Positions 30,574 to 40,614 of a DNA stretch of 50,244 nt are shown here, in pieces. The stretch covers positions 1-50,244 of the forward strand of contig CACZCZ010000017.1 of NCBI GenBank assembly GCA_902779845.1, in the 5' to 3' direction. The notes under the pieces were generated by a model, which saw nothing but the letters and a program-made list of their open reading frames with translations, did not search any database and was not told the DNA's origin. This DNA comes from an uncultured Bacteroidales bacterium. GTDB lineage: Bacteria > Bacteroidota > Bacteroidia > Bacteroidales > Bacteroidaceae. Position 1 is the stretch's first letter. Each line of letters opens with the position of its first letter. The position numbers and the translations under genes are program-made.

Positions 30574-33405
30574 ATGAAGAAATTCTTTTTCACCCTCATG
30601 CTGACAGTGGCCAGTGCTGCCGCATGGGCACAGGGCATGGAGCAGATGATGCAACCCATGTCAGTAGATCCCAAAGTCAAGGTAGGACGTCTGGACAACG
30701 GACTCACCTACTACATCCGTCACAACGAAGAGCCCAAGAACCAAGCGTTCTTCTACATCGCGCAGAAAGTGGGCTCCATTCAGGAGGAAGAGAGCCAGCG
30801 CGGTCTCGCACACTTCCTAGAGCACATGTGCTTCAACGGCACCACACACTTCCCCGACAGCTCACTGGTGGAATATCTGGAGAGCATCGGTGTGAAGTTC
30901 GGCGCGCAGCTCAACGCCTACACCAGCGTGGAGGAGACCGTTTACAATATTGATAATGTACCCGCGCGCGAGGGAGCCATCGACTCCTGTCTGCTCATCC
31001 TGCATGACTGGAGCCACGACCTGACTCTCGACGGCAAGGAAATCGACAAGGAGCGCGGTGTCATCCACGGCGAATGGCGTATGCGAAATGTGGGCTTCAC
31101 CCGCATCCTCGTACGCAATCTGGAGAAACTAATGTCCAACAGCCGCTATGGCCGCCGCTTCCCCATCGGTCTGATGGAGGTCGTTGACGAGTGCCCCTAC
31201 GACACCCTGCGAGCCTACTACCACAAGTGGTACCGCCCCGACCTGCAGGGCATCATCGTCGTCGGTGACATCGACGTCGATCAGATTGAGGGTAAGATCC
31301 AGAAGCTCTTCTCACCCATCCAGCTGCAGCAACCCGTTGCCAAGCGTGAGTACTACAGCGTGCCGAACAACGACGAGGCGGTTGTCGTGAGCGACAAAGA
31401 CCCCGAGGTCACACAGCAGGTTGTCATGATCTCCCTCAAGCACGAAGCCATCCCCGACAGCATCCGCAACACGTATGCCATCTACCTGACCGAGAGCATC
31501 AAGCGCATTGCCTGCAACGTGCTCAACCAGCGTCTCCACGAGCTGTCGCTGAAGCCCGAATGTCCCTTCCGCGGCGCCAGCGTTGACGACGGCGACTTCC
31601 TGCTCTCCAGCAAGGTGACAGGAGCCTTCAACGTGGAGGTGTATCCCAAGGAAGGCCGTGTGGAGGAAGCCGTGCAGGCCGTCATGGCAGAGGTCTATCG
31701 TTTAGATCAGTTCGGCTTCACGAAAGGCGAGATCGACCGTGCTGCAGCGGAAGCCATCAGCAACATGGAGCGTCTGTATAACAACCGCGACAAGCAGAAG
31801 TCCATCAGCTACGCCCGCGAGTACTACAGTTCGTTCCTCAACAACGACCCCATCCCCGGCATCGAAGTCGAATACCAGCTGTTCCAGCAGATGTTGCCCA
31901 ATATCCCCGCACAAGTCTATAACATGGTGATGCAGGAGCTGATCACGCGCACCGACAGCAACCTCGTCGTGCTTGCCCTGAACCCCGAGAAGGAAGGACT
32001 GGAAATCCCCACGGAAGCCAACCTCCTGGGCGCCATCCACGCAGCACAGGCCATGCAGCTTGAGGCATGGGTGGACAACGTGAAGACCGGTCCGCTCATC
32101 ACCAGCCTGCCCAAGCCCGGCAAGGTGAAGAAGGAAGAAGCTGGTCCCTGCGACTCCAAGATCCTGACCCTCAGCAACGGCGTAAAAGTGGTCATGAAGG
32201 AGACCGACTTCAAGGACGACGAAATCCGAATGACGGCATGGAGCGAGGGCGGCACCGCCCGCTACGGCCTCAAGGAGCGTATCAATCTGGCAGCCTTTGA
32301 CGCTGTCATGGGACGCAGCACCCTCGGTGGCTTCACACAGGTGGAACTGAACAAAGCCCTTGCCGGCAAGCAGGTCAGCGCTTACGCCAGTGTCAGCGGC
32401 CGTCAGGAGAACATGGGTGGCCAAAGCGGCAAGAAGGACGTGCAGACGCTCTTCGAGCTCATCTATCTCTATTTCCAGCCACGCACGAAGGACACGGATG
32501 CTGTAGGCGCCTACCTCGCCAGCCTCCGCGAGAGCCTCCGCAACAAGCAGCTCAACCCCATGTCCAGCCTCAGCGACAGCATCCAGGCCACCCTGTTCAG
32601 CCACAACCCCCTGGTGCAGCCCCTCACGGAAGCCGAGGTTGATCAGGTCAACTACGACCGCATCCTAGAGATGTATGCCGACCGCTTCGCCGATGCCAGC
32701 GACTTCACCTTCCTGTTCATCGGTAACATCAACGAGCAGCAGATCCGCGAGCTCTCCCTGCAGTACCTGGCCACCCTGCCCGTTGCCAAGCGTAAGGACA
32801 CGCCCGTGGATAACGGCCTCCGCTTCGCCACCGGCGATGTCATGAACCGCTACCAGAAGAAGATGGAGACACCGCAGAGCGTGCTCGTCAGCGCATGGAC
32901 GGGTCCCATCGAGCTCTCCGTGAAGAACGAAGCCGTCATGGAGATTCTCGGCACCTGCGTGGCAGAAGTGTATCTCAAGAAGATCCGCGAGGAGCTCGGT
33001 GCAGCCTACAGCACCAGCGCCAATGGTCAGGTCACCCGCGGCGCCGACGACAAGACCTACTATGTCCTTCAGACCGGTTTCCCCCTGAAGCCCGAGATGA
33101 CCGACACCTGTCTGCAGATTGTCCAGGCCGTGGTTGAGGACATCGCTGCCAAGGGCGCTGCCGAGGAAAGCATCACCAAGGCCAAGGAATATATGCTCAA
33201 GACCTTCACGCAGAACCAGCGTGAGAACGGCTACTGGATGAACCGCATCAGCACCATCCTGTACCGCAACTACGACTCCTCCAAGGACTACGAGGCCGTC
33301 ATCAACGGCATCACCTCCGCCGACATTCAGCAGATGGCCAAGACCATCCTCAGCAACGGCAACCGCGTGCGCGTAGTCATGGAGCCCGAAACGACTAACG
33401 AATAA
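30574..33405 (+). CDS. Secreted/periplasmic M16 zinc protease, PqqL-like
   Basis: 943 residues from ATG at 30574, which opens a signal peptide (MKKFFFTLMLTVASAAAWAQ). Two tandem M16 halves: the first has the zinc motif H80-F-L-E83-H84 (HFLEHMCFNGT), NAYTSVEETVYNI and the downstream glutamate in DKERGVIHGEWR; the second half lacks HxxEH, as usual. Insulinase-type peptidases of this size in Bacteroidetes are periplasmic; substrate unknown. In the plus-strand run between folK and ychF, close to both. Unlike the smaller M16 gene at 3824 it carries no palindromic insertion. Confidence 0.92.
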   Translation: MKKFFFTLMLTVASAAAWAQGMEQMMQPMSVDPKVKVGRLDNGLTYYIRHNEEPKNQAFFYIAQKVGSIQEEESQRGLAHFLEHMCFNGTTHFPDSSLVEYLESIGVKFGAQLNAYTSVEETVYNIDNVPAREGAIDSCLLILHDWSHDLTLDGKEIDKERGVIHGEWRMRNVGFTRILVRNLEKLMSNSRYGRRFPIGLMEVVDECPYDTLRAYYHKWYRPDLQGIIVVGDIDVDQIEGKIQKLFSPIQLQQPVAKREYYSVPNNDEAVVVSDKDPEVTQQVVMISLKHEAIPDSIRNTYAIYLTESIKRIACNVLNQRLHELSLKPECPFRGASVDDGDFLLSSKVTGAFNVEVYPKEGRVEEAVQAVMAEVYRLDQFGFTKGEIDRAAAEAISNMERLYNNRDKQKSISYAREYYSSFLNNDPIPGIEVEYQLFQQMLPNIPAQVYNMVMQELITRTDSNLVVLALNPEKEGLEIPTEANLLGAIHAAQAMQLEAWVDNVKTGPLITSLPKPGKVKKEEAGPCDSKILTLSNGVKVVMKETDFKDDEIRMTAWSEGGTARYGLKERINLAAFDAVMGRSTLGGFTQVELNKALAGKQVSAYASVSGRQENMGGQSGKKDVQTLFELIYLYFQPRTKDTDAVGAYLASLRESLRNKQLNPMSSLSDSIQATLFSHNPLVQPLTEAEVDQVNYDRILEMYADRFADASDFTFLFIGNINEQQIRELSLQYLATLPVAKRKDTPVDNGLRFATGDVMNRYQKKMETPQSVLVSAWTGPIELSVKNEAVMEILGTCVAEVYLKKIREELGAAYSTSANGQVTRGADDKTYYVLQTGFPLKPEMTDTCLQIVQAVVEDIAAKGAAEESITKAKEYMLKTFTQNQRENGYWMNRISTILYRNYDSSKDYEAVINGITSADIQQMAKTILSNGNRVRVVMEPETTNE

Positions 33406-33411
33406 GAGATT

Positions 33412-34515
33412 ATGGCATTAAAAGCAGGTATCGTAGGCCTCCCCAACGTGGGAAAATCTACGTTATTCAATTGTTTGTCCAGTGCCAAAGCACAGGCTGC
33501 GAACTTCCCGTTCTGCACCATCGACGCTCAGATGGGACAGATTACTGTCCCTGACGAGCGCCTGAACAAGCTCGCAGAGCTGGTGCACCCCGGACGTATC
33601 GTGCCTGCCACTTGCGAAATCGTGGACATCGCAGGCCTGGTGAAAGGCGCCTCGAAGGGCGAAGGACTGGGCAACCAGTTCCTGGGAAACATCCGTGAGT
33701 GCGACGCCATCATCCATGTGCTGCGCTGCTTTGACGATGCAAACATCGTGCATGTCGATGGCAGCGTAGATCCCGTCCGCGACAAGGAAATCATCGACAC
33801 GGAGCTGCAGCTGAAGGACCTCGAGACCATCGAGGGCCGGATGCAGCGTGTGGAGAAGCAAGCCCGCGTGGGCGGCGACAAGCAGGCCAAAATCGAATTG
33901 GGCGTGCTCGAAGCCTACAAGGCAGCCCTGATGGAGGGACGCAGTGCCCGCACCGTGACCTTCGACACCGAGGACGAGACGACAGCCGCCAAGAACCTCT
34001 TCCTGCTCACCACCAAACCCGTGCTCTACGTCTGCAACGTCGATGATGCCTCGGCAGCCAACGGCAATGCCTACGTGGAAGCCGTGCGCAAGGCCATCGC
34101 CGACGAGGACGCAGCGCTGCTCATCATCAGCGCCCAGACCGAGGCCGACATCGCCGAGCTGGAGAGCTACGAGGAGAAGCAGATGTTCCTGGAAGACATG
34201 GGCCTCACGGAGAGCGGCTGCGACCGCCTCATCAAGGCCATCTACACGCTGCTGGGCCTGCAGACATTCATCACCGCCGGCGAGATGGAGGTGAAGGCCT
34301 GGACATTCCGTCGCGGCTGGAAGGCTCCGCAGTGCGCCGGCGTCATCCACACCGACTTCGAGAAAGGCTTCATCCGAGCCGAGGTCATCAAATATGACGA
34401 CTACATCAAATATGGCTCCGAGGCCGCTGTCCGCGAGGCCGGCAAGATGGGTGTCGAGGGCAAGGACTATGTGGTGCAGGACGGCGACATCATGCATTTT
34501 AGATTCAACGTTTAA
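33412..34515 (+). CDS. ychF: Ribosome-binding ATPase YchF (Obg family)
   Basis: 367 residues, full length. P-loop GLPNVGKS (9-16), switch region VDIAGLVKGASKGEGLGNQF, a coiled-coil insertion (~130-165) and the C-terminal TGS domain ending GKDYVVQDGDIMHFRFNV. Members prefer ATP to GTP and associate with ribosomes in stress responses. Two bases before the lgt start. Confidence 0.96.
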   Translation: MALKAGIVGLPNVGKSTLFNCLSSAKAQAANFPFCTIDAQMGQITVPDERLNKLAELVHPGRIVPATCEIVDIAGLVKGASKGEGLGNQFLGNIRECDAIIHVLRCFDDANIVHVDGSVDPVRDKEIIDTELQLKDLETIEGRMQRVEKQARVGGDKQAKIELGVLEAYKAALMEGRSARTVTFDTEDETTAAKNLFLLTTKPVLYVCNVDDASAANGNAYVEAVRKAIADEDAALLIISAQTEADIAELESYEEKQMFLEDMGLTESGCDRLIKAIYTLLGLQTFITAGEMEVKAWTFRRGWKAPQCAGVIHTDFEKGFIRAEVIKYDDYIKYGSEAAVREAGKMGVEGKDYVVQDGDIMHFRFNV

Positions 34516-34517
34516 AG

Positions 34518-35354
34518 ATGGTAAGTTTATTCATCCATTGGAACCCGGATATATTCGCGTTCACCATCGGCTCGTTCGGCGTTCGCTGGTACTCGCTCTG
34601 CTGGTGCATCGGCCTGCTGCTCGTATTCCTGTTGGAACAACGGCTGTTCAAGGAACAGAAGATTCCCGACGAGAAGTTTGAGCCGCTGTTCCTGTACTCG
34701 TTCCTGAGTATCCTCATCGGCGCACGTCTGGGGCACTGTCTCTTCTATGAGCCGGAGTATTTCCTGTCCTCGCCCCAGCACATGCTGGAGATGATTGTCC
34801 CCGCCAAGATCGGGGCCGACGGCTCGTGGCATTTCACGGGTTACACGGGACTTGCCTCGCATGGCGGCACCATCGCCTTCATCTTCGCCCTGTGGCTCTA
34901 TTCACGGAGGATGAAGATTCCGGTACTCACCGTCTGGGACAACATCGGCATCGTGACACCGCTGTGTGCTGCCGCCATCCGCATGGGTAACCTCATGAAC
35001 TCCGAAATCATCGGCAAACCCACGGATGTACCCTGGGCCTTCATCTTCGAACAGGTGGACAACGTCCCCCGCCACCCGGGGCAGCTCTATGAGGCGTTGG
35101 CCTACTTCGTGTTCTTCATCGTGGGCTGGCTCATCTACCGCCGTCACCCGGAGCGCGTGGGCAGCGGCTACTACTTCGGCTACTGCATCTTCACCATCTT
35201 CACGTTCCGCTTCTTCATCGAATACACGAAGGAGGTACAGGTGTCGTTCGAGAACGGGATGCTCTTCAATATGGGACAGCTGCTGTCTGTGCCCTTTATC
35301 CTGGTGGGTGGATATGCGATGTGGCGAGGAAGGAAAAGGACGGTTGAGGGTTGA
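34518..35354 (+). CDS. lgt: Prolipoprotein diacylglyceryl transferase
   Basis: 278 residues, about seven membrane helices. The Lgt signature R-x-G-N-x-x-N-x-E-x-x-G is present as RMGNLMNSEIIG, preceded by SHGGTIAF and followed by HPGQLYEALAYF. It attaches diacylglycerol to the lipobox cysteine of prolipoproteins in the inner membrane, the first step for lipoproteins such as the DacB-like and 44795 products here. Starts two bases after ychF ends. Confidence 0.96.
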   Translation: MVSLFIHWNPDIFAFTIGSFGVRWYSLCWCIGLLLVFLLEQRLFKEQKIPDEKFEPLFLYSFLSILIGARLGHCLFYEPEYFLSSPQHMLEMIVPAKIGADGSWHFTGYTGLASHGGTIAFIFALWLYSRRMKIPVLTVWDNIGIVTPLCAAAIRMGNLMNSEIIGKPTDVPWAFIFEQVDNVPRHPGQLYEALAYFVFFIVGWLIYRRHPERVGSGYYFGYCIFTIFTFRFFIEYTKEVQVSFENGMLFNMGQLLSVPFILVGGYAMWRGRKRTVEG

Positions 35355-35385
35355 GGGGTTATGGTTGAGAGTTTCTGGTTTATGG
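35340..35385. repeat. Phrase repeat at the lgt-porin junction
   Basis: Words close to GGTTGAG/GGTTATG repeat across the lgt stop into the porin leader. Confidence 0.55.
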
Positions 35386-35390
35386 ATAAA

Positions 35391-36404
35391 ATGAGAACGT
35401 TCATAGCAATGCTGGTGGTGATGGCGGCGATGCCGCTGTCGGCACAGAGCATCGGCGAGCAGCTGAAGCAGAACACCTCCTTCGGCGGCTATGTCATCGG
35501 TCGCGTGAATGGCACCACCCGCCAAGACGCCGATGTGAAAGCTGACATGGGTGTGCGTCTGGCACGTGCCTACGTGGATACGAAAATCGGTGACTTCGCC
35601 ATGAAGTTGCAGCTGCATCTCTCGGGCAGCCCCCTGAACAAAAAGGAGAATGCCATCCGACTGGTCGATGCCTGGGTGGAGTGGCAGCACTGGAAGGAGT
35701 TCCGCGTGAAGTTCGGACAGTTCAAGCGCTGCTTCACCTTCGAGAACCCGATGCACCCATGGCTCTTGGGAGAGGGCACCTATGCCCAGCTTACCGACCG
35801 CCTGGCAGGCTACAACGACCGCACAGGCGAACACGCCTCCAACGGCCGCGACTTCGGTCTGCAGCTGCAGGGCGACCTCTTCACCTCGAAACGCGACGGC
35901 CATCGCTGGCTGCACTACCAGGCAGGTGTCTATACGGGGCAGGGTATTAACCACGCCGACAAGAACACCATGAAGGATTTCATCGGCGGCCTCTGGATTA
36001 TGCCCATCAAGGACCTCCAGATTGGTGCCTTCGGCTGGTGGGGTGACTATGTCCGTGATGACGGCACCACCATCGACCGCCGTCGCTACAGCTTCGGCAT
36101 CAACTACACGGGCGACTGGACAGTGCGCGCCGAATATGCCGTGGATCAGGCCGCCGGGAAAGCCGATGCCTGGTATGCCATAGCCGGAACGCCCTCATGG
36201 CATCGCGCCAAACTCTTCGTGCACTACGACGTCTATCGCGAAGGTCGCAGCTGGGACAATGCCCACAGCATCTACGGCGTCTCGGCACAGTACCATTTCC
36301 ACCCCAACCTCATGCTGCAGCTCAACTACGGCTTCCATGTCAACAAGATGGCCGAAGACGAGCGTTATCACGCCGTGGATCTGCAGTGCTATTGGAGATT
36401 CTAA
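35391..36404 (+). CDS. Phosphate-selective porin O/P family outer-membrane protein
   Basis: About 337 residues. ATG at 35391 opens a signal peptide (MRTFIAMLVVMAAMPLSAQ); ATGs at 35382 and 35361 are in frame but fall in repeat DNA. The mature protein has alternating beta-strand patterns typical of porin O/P (FGGYVIGRVNG, VKFGQFKRCFTFENPMHPW, NGRDFGLQLQGDLF) and ends in an aromatic residue (YWRF), as outer-membrane barrels do. The transported solute cannot be told; the family name comes from Pseudomonas OprO/OprP. Confidence 0.85.
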   Translation: MRTFIAMLVVMAAMPLSAQSIGEQLKQNTSFGGYVIGRVNGTTRQDADVKADMGVRLARAYVDTKIGDFAMKLQLHLSGSPLNKKENAIRLVDAWVEWQHWKEFRVKFGQFKRCFTFENPMHPWLLGEGTYAQLTDRLAGYNDRTGEHASNGRDFGLQLQGDLFTSKRDGHRWLHYQAGVYTGQGINHADKNTMKDFIGGLWIMPIKDLQIGAFGWWGDYVRDDGTTIDRRRYSFGINYTGDWTVRAEYAVDQAAGKADAWYAIAGTPSWHRAKLFVHYDVYREGRSWDNAHSIYGVSAQYHFHPNLMLQLNYGFHVNKMAEDERYHAVDLQCYWRF

Positions 36405-36445
36405 ACGAGTTAACGTGTTAACGTGTTCATAATAACAGATTAACG
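36403..36445. repeat. Intergenic phrase repeat (GTTAACGTGTTAACGTGTTC)
   Basis: Words close to GAGTTAAC/GTGTTAAC repeat from the porin stop to just before the rpoN start. Confidence 0.7.
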
Positions 36446-36455
36446 GCCTACTGAC

Positions 36456-37910
36456 GTGGCAAACAAGTTCTCTCAGATCAGCACGCAAGTGCAGACACAG
36501 ACTCAGGCACTGACTCCTCAGCAACTGCTGGTGAGCCAGCTAACAGAGATGCCCGTGGAGGCGCTCTATGAGCGCGTGGACCAGGAGCTGAAGGAGAACA
36601 CGGCGCTGGAGCGCGAGAGTGCCGACTTCGCCGACAGCGAGGAAGGCTATGGCGAGCCCCCCGTTGCCGAAAAAGCCGATTTCACCGATGACTTCTCCGA
36701 GTCTTCGGGTCTCTCCGACGATGCTCCCGAGGGAGGCTACCGCGCAGAAGTGCCCGAGACATTGGTGGGCGAGACGATGTCCTTCTACGACCAACTGGAG
36801 GAACAGATAGGCTTCTTCCATCTCACCGAGCACGAGGAGGAGATGATTCGCTACCTCATCGGGTCGTTGGACGACGACGGTCTGTTGCGCACTTCACTGC
36901 AGCAGATACAGGACGAGCTGGAAGTGTATCACAACATCAACACCTCGCAGGCCGAGCTGGAACGTCTCCTGGACACGCTTCAACACTTTGAGCCCGCCGG
37001 CATCGGCGCACGTTCGCTACAGGAGTGTCTGCTCCTGCAGGTGCGACGCGCCCCCGACCATGACTCACCGCTGAAGCGCAAGCTGGAACGTGTGCTGACA
37101 GAACAGTTTGACAACCTCATGCTGAAACGCTGGGACCGCATCGGGCGCAGTATGCACCTGACAGACGCCGAGGTGTCGCGCCTACAGCATGAAGTGCGAC
37201 GCCTGAACCCGCGGCCCGGCAGTTCTATGGGCGAAGCCCTGGGCAAGAGCCTGCAACAGATAACGCCCGATTTCATCGTGGACACAGACCCCTACGGGCA
37301 GCTGTCCATGAGTCTGAACAACGGACATATTCCAGCGCTGCATGTGAGCGACGATGACATATCCTTCCTGCAGAGCTATGAAGGGCGCGACAGCAAGAGC
37401 CTCTCACGCTCGGAGCGCGAAGGGCTCCTCTATCTTCGCGAGCGCGTGGAGAAAGCACGCGGTTTCATCGAAGCCATGCAGCAACGCAACCGCACACTGA
37501 CCCAGACCATGCAGGCCATCATCTCCATGCAGCGTCCCTTCTTCGAGAGCGGCGATGAGACGCTGCTGCGCCCGATGACACTGGAGGACGTAGCCGCCAA
37601 GACGGGCCTGCATCTCTCCACCATCTCGCGCGTGAGCAACAGCAAATGGGTGCAGACGCCCTACGGTATCTACCCCCTGCGCTGGTTCTTCACTTCTGCC
37701 GCACGCCGTCAGGATGGTGACGAGGTCAGCGTCCGCAGCATCAAGGCCGCGCTGCAGGACGTCATCGACAGCGAGGACAAGCACAACCCGCTGACGGACG
37801 AGGCATTGGCGACCGAGCTCCAGCAGCGCGGCTTCGACGTAGCCCGCCGCACAGTCACCAAATACCGCGTCGCCATGGGCATCCCTGTGGCACGCCTCAG
37901 AAAATTATGA
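36456..37910 (+). CDS. rpoN: RNA polymerase sigma-54 factor
   Basis: 484 residues from a GTG start. Region I is glutamine-rich ('FSQISTQVQTQTQALTPQQL'), an acidic region II follows, then the core-binding region and the RpoN box ARRTVTKYR that reads the -24 promoter element. It directs transcription that depends on AAA+ enhancer-binding proteins. No binding partner is encoded in the window. Its stop overlaps the next start (ATGA), so the membrane protein downstream is coupled to it. Confidence 0.96.
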   Translation: MANKFSQISTQVQTQTQALTPQQLLVSQLTEMPVEALYERVDQELKENTALERESADFADSEEGYGEPPVAEKADFTDDFSESSGLSDDAPEGGYRAEVPETLVGETMSFYDQLEEQIGFFHLTEHEEEMIRYLIGSLDDDGLLRTSLQQIQDELEVYHNINTSQAELERLLDTLQHFEPAGIGARSLQECLLLQVRRAPDHDSPLKRKLERVLTEQFDNLMLKRWDRIGRSMHLTDAEVSRLQHEVRRLNPRPGSSMGEALGKSLQQITPDFIVDTDPYGQLSMSLNNGHIPALHVSDDDISFLQSYEGRDSKSLSRSEREGLLYLRERVEKARGFIEAMQQRNRTLTQTMQAIISMQRPFFESGDETLLRPMTLEDVAAKTGLHLSTISRVSNSKWVQTPYGIYPLRWFFTSAARRQDGDEVSVRSIKAALQDVIDSEDKHNPLTDEALATELQQRGFDVARRTVTKYRVAMGIPVARLRKL

Positions 37911-38587
37911 AGCTGATGGAAGAACCCTACACAAAGCCCACCCATGCAGGTTTCTCCACTCCCCGCAGTGTAGAATCCGCGCTTCTGCTGGCAGCCCGTT
38001 GGCTGTCATCCATCTTCCGTCCCGAATTTATGCCACTCATGGGCTTCGTGGGCCTGTTCATGTTCACCTACCTGAGCCTCCTGCCCTGGGCCTTCAAGGG
38101 AGCCGTACTGTCGCTGGTGTTGCTGGGCACCGTGCTACTGCCGCGCTGGACCATCCGTTTCTGGCGCAAGGCCCGCGGTTGGGAACGTCATCTCCTGCGC
38201 CTGCGTGAGAACCGCCTGTTCCCCTACCTCATCTACATCCTCTACTACGCCTTCACGCTGCACATGCTGAACCGCTTTCACCTGCCCGTGTATATGTCGG
38301 GAATCCTCATCAGCTCCCTGCTTATCCAGGGCTGCGGCTTCCTCATCAACCTACGCTGGAAGATTTCCATGCACAGTGCAGGCGCCGGCGGTGTCATCGG
38401 AGCGCTGGCGGGCTACAGCATCCTCTTCTACTTCAATCCCATCGGCTGGCTCTGCCTGTGCATCTTCATCTCAGGCCTCGTCGGCAGTAGCCGTATGCTC
38501 CTGCGCCAGCACGACCTCTGGCAAGTCCTCGCCGGCACCCTTCTCGGTGTCGTCTGCGGCTTCCTTGGCATCATCATCCCTTGGTAG
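37907..38587 (+). CDS. PAP2-like integral membrane protein
   Basis: 226 residues with about six hydrophobic helices. The motif ISMHSAGAGGVIGALAGY resembles the central S-x-x-H-x-x-G motif of PAP2 phosphatases, but the flanking KxxxxxxRP and SRxxxxxHxxxD motifs are not clear, so it may be a non-catalytic relative. A gene of this kind next to rpoN is common in Bacteroidales. Overlaps rpoN by four bases. Function unknown; lipid phosphate handling is a guess from the fold. Confidence 0.65.
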   Translation: MKLMEEPYTKPTHAGFSTPRSVESALLLAARWLSSIFRPEFMPLMGFVGLFMFTYLSLLPWAFKGAVLSLVLLGTVLLPRWTIRFWRKARGWERHLLRLRENRLFPYLIYILYYAFTLHMLNRFHLPVYMSGILISSLLIQGCGFLINLRWKISMHSAGAGGVIGALAGYSILFYFNPIGWLCLCIFISGLVGSSRMLLRQHDLWQVLAGTLLGVVCGFLGIIIPW

Positions 38588-38613
38588 AATCATTGTATAT
38601 ATATAATAATGTG

Positions 38614-38621
38614 TACCTTTG
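38614..38621 (+). promoter_or_regulatory. -7 promoter element of dacB, abutting its start codon
   Basis: TACCTTTG ends 4 bases before the ATG at 38626; a TTG at 38593-38595 could be the -33 element (18-bp spacer). The transcript would start at or very near the A of the ATG, so the mRNA may be leaderless. Confidence 0.5.
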
Positions 38622-38625
38622 CGCC

Positions 38626-39987
38626 ATGAGACAGTTCAGAAAGAGTGCATACATCCTCGTCCTCACCACGTTGCTGGCAGCGTGCGGCACCAGCCAAAAG
38701 GCACGCCGCGACTACGCCCCCGATGCCACACATGCCGCGCTGGACAAGGGCTGGCCGGAGAGGAAGACCGTGCCTGTCAAGGAATATGTCGGCAAGGACC
38801 TGGGGCCATTTCCGCCCTCCATCACAGACCGCATCGACAGCCTTCTGCTGGCGGCAGACACGCTGTTGCAGCGCACGCAGCTGGGCCTGCACATCGTAGA
38901 TCTCAACACCGGCGCAGTGCTCTATGCCCGCAACGAGCAGCAGCGAATGCGCCCGGCTTCAACGGAGAAGGTGGTCACGGCCATCGCCGCCCTCGACCGT
39001 CTCGGGCCGTCATATCTGCTGGCCACACGCCTGCTGACCACGGCAAAAGTTTCTGGCGGAACGCTGCAGGGCGACCTGTATGTCCAAGGTGTCATGGACC
39101 CCTTGCTCTCCACGGCCGACGTGCAAGCCCTTGCCGCACAACTGAAGAGCGCAGGCATCCGCCGCATCGCCGGACGCCTCATGGCCGATGCCTCGTTTAA
39201 AGACACCGATGAATACGGCTGGGGCTGGTGCTGGGATGATGACAACCCCACGCTGTCACCCCTCCTCGTGGGTGGCAAGCCCGACCTGATGGCTGCGCTG
39301 CGCAAGGCCCTCTCCAAAACCGGCATCACGGTGACCAAGGGCACGGCCACAGGCACGGCACCGGCCTCGGCACGCTGTCTGGCAGCCTTGCAACGCCCGC
39401 TCACTGACGTCCTCCAGCCGATGATGAAGGAGAGCGACAACCTGTGTGCCGAAGCGGTGTTCTATCAGTTAAGATCGGCACCCAGTTCCTCCCCTAATGG
39501 GAAGGAAAGGCTGGCGCAAGGGAAACATTATAGCAGGAATATAGTTGCCAAGGTTGTTAGAGATGTCATTGAGCGTGCCTATGCGCTGCAAAGCCTCTCT
39601 TCCGTCACGGGAGAGGGCGGCGGTGGCTCCTCCGTCATTGCCGACGGCAGCGGCCTCTCGCTATACAACTACCAGACCCCTGAGACCTTCACGCGGTTGC
39701 TCGCCTATGCCGCCGCCCGCCCCGACAGCATCTTCAACCCACTGCTGGCAGCGCTCCCCATCGCCGCTGTCGATGGCACGCTGAAAAAGCGCATGGCCGG
39801 CACGCCGGCAGCAGGCAATGTACGTGCCAAGACGGGCTCCGTCACGGCGGTCTCCACCCTCGTAGGCTACACCACGCAGCGCTCCACAGGCCACCTGATT
39901 GCCTTCGCCATTATGAACCAAGGCGTCCAGCGCATGGCCGACGGCCGCGCGCTACAAGATAAGATCTGCATTCTGCTCAGTGAATAG
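38626..39987 (+). CDS. dacB: D-alanyl-D-alanine carboxypeptidase/endopeptidase, PBP4 type, lipoprotein
   Basis: 453 residues. Lipobox LAAC closes a short signal peptide ([20 protein letters not shown]), so it is lipid-anchored. Penicillin-binding motifs: S-x-x-K in [11 protein letters not shown] in [13 protein letters not shown] and K-T-G in [11 protein letters not shown]. It trims peptide stems and cross-links in peptidoglycan. Two in-frame insertions sit between SDN and KTG: '[14 protein letters not shown]' (~286-302) and [13 protein letters not shown] (~322-335), both coded by CTCCC/GGG-type palindromes and both in places where family members run straight on (the second just before [16 protein letters not shown]). 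Confidence 0.93.
   Translation: MRQFRKSAYILVLTTLLAACGTSQKARRDYAPDATHAALDKGWPERKTVPVKEYVGKDLGPFPPSITDRIDSLLLAADTLLQRTQLGLHIVDLNTGAVLYARNEQQRMRPASTEKVVTAIAALDRLGPSYLLATRLLTTAKVSGGTLQGDLYVQGVMDPLLSTADVQALAAQLKSAGIRRIAGRLMADASFKDTDEYGWGWCWDDDNPTLSPLLVGGKPDLMAALRKALSKTGITVTKGTATGTAPASARCLAALQRPLTDVLQPMMKESDNLCAEAVFYQLRSAPSSSPNGKERLAQGKHYSRNIVAKVVRDVIERAYALQSLSSVTGEGGGGSSVIADGSGLSLYNYQTPETFTRLLAYAAARPDSIFNPLLAALPIAAVDGTLKKRMAGTPAAGNVRAKTGSVTAVSTLVGYTTQRSTGHLIAFAIMNQGVQRMADGRALQDKICILLSE
39486..39526 (+). repeat. Diverged palindromic insertion 1 in dacB
   Basis: TTCCTCCCCTAATGGGAAGG with a purine-rich tail; encodes [14 protein letters not shown]. Confidence 0.5.
39593..39633 (+). repeat. Palindromic insertion 2 in dacB
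   Basis: CTCTCTTCCGTCACGGGAGA followed by GGGCGGCGGTGGCTCC, the same layout (palindrome, then G-run, then CTCC/GTCC) as 4506-4543 and 20597-20634. Confidence 0.65.
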
Positions 39988-39992
39988 CCATC

Positions 39993-40589
39993 ATGCTAAA
40001 GCCCTACCATACCCCCGATGTCATTGAAGCCGGCTGCGACGAAGCAGGCCGCGGCTGTCTGGCAGGCCCCGTCTTCGCGGCGGCCGTCATCCTGCCGCCC
40101 GACTTCCACAACGAGCTCCTCAACGACTCCAAGCAGCTCACCGAGCGCCGCCGCTACCAACTGCGTGAGGTCATCGAGCGCGAGGCCGTGGCATGGGCGG
40201 TGGCCGAGTGCTCACCGACCGAAATCGACAAACTGAACATCCTGCGTTGCTCCATCATTGCCATGCAGCGTGCCTTGGATCAGCTCACCGTGCGACCCCA
40301 GCACGTCATCGTCGATGGCAACCGCTGGATGCACTATGCGGTGCCGGCAGACACCATCGTCAAGGGCGACGCCACCTACATGAGCATCGCCGCCGCCAGC
40401 ATCCTCGCCAAGACCTACCGCGACGACCGCATGAAGGCGCTGGCACAGGAGTTCCCGCAGTATGGTTGGGACAAGAACATGGGCTACCCCTCGGCCGCTC
40501 ATCGCGAGGCCATCGCGCAGTATGGCACCACACCGCACCACCGCCTGTCCTTCCGCCTCCTGCCCGAGCGCCAGCTGTCCCTCTTCTGA
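39993..40589 (+). CDS. rnhB: Ribonuclease HII
   Basis: 198 residues. Cuts RNA in RNA-DNA hybrids and removes misincorporated ribonucleotides. Active-site carboxylates: Asp and Glu in '[18 protein letters not shown]', Asp in [10 protein letters not shown] and a final Asp in '[13 protein letters not shown]'. Ends in a PIP-like LSLF. Five bases after dacB, 25 before the GH105 gene. Confidence 0.96.
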   Translation: MLKPYHTPDVIEAGCDEAGRGCLAGPVFAAAVILPPDFHNELLNDSKQLTERRRYQLREVIEREAVAWAVAECSPTEIDKLNILRCSIIAMQRALDQLTVRPQHVIVDGNRWMHYAVPADTIVKGDATYMSIAAASILAKTYRDDRMKALAQEFPQYGWDKNMGYPSAAHREAIAQYGTTPHHRLSFRLLPERQLSLF

Positions 40590-40614
40590 AGCACCAACAT
40601 AAAAGGAAAACATA

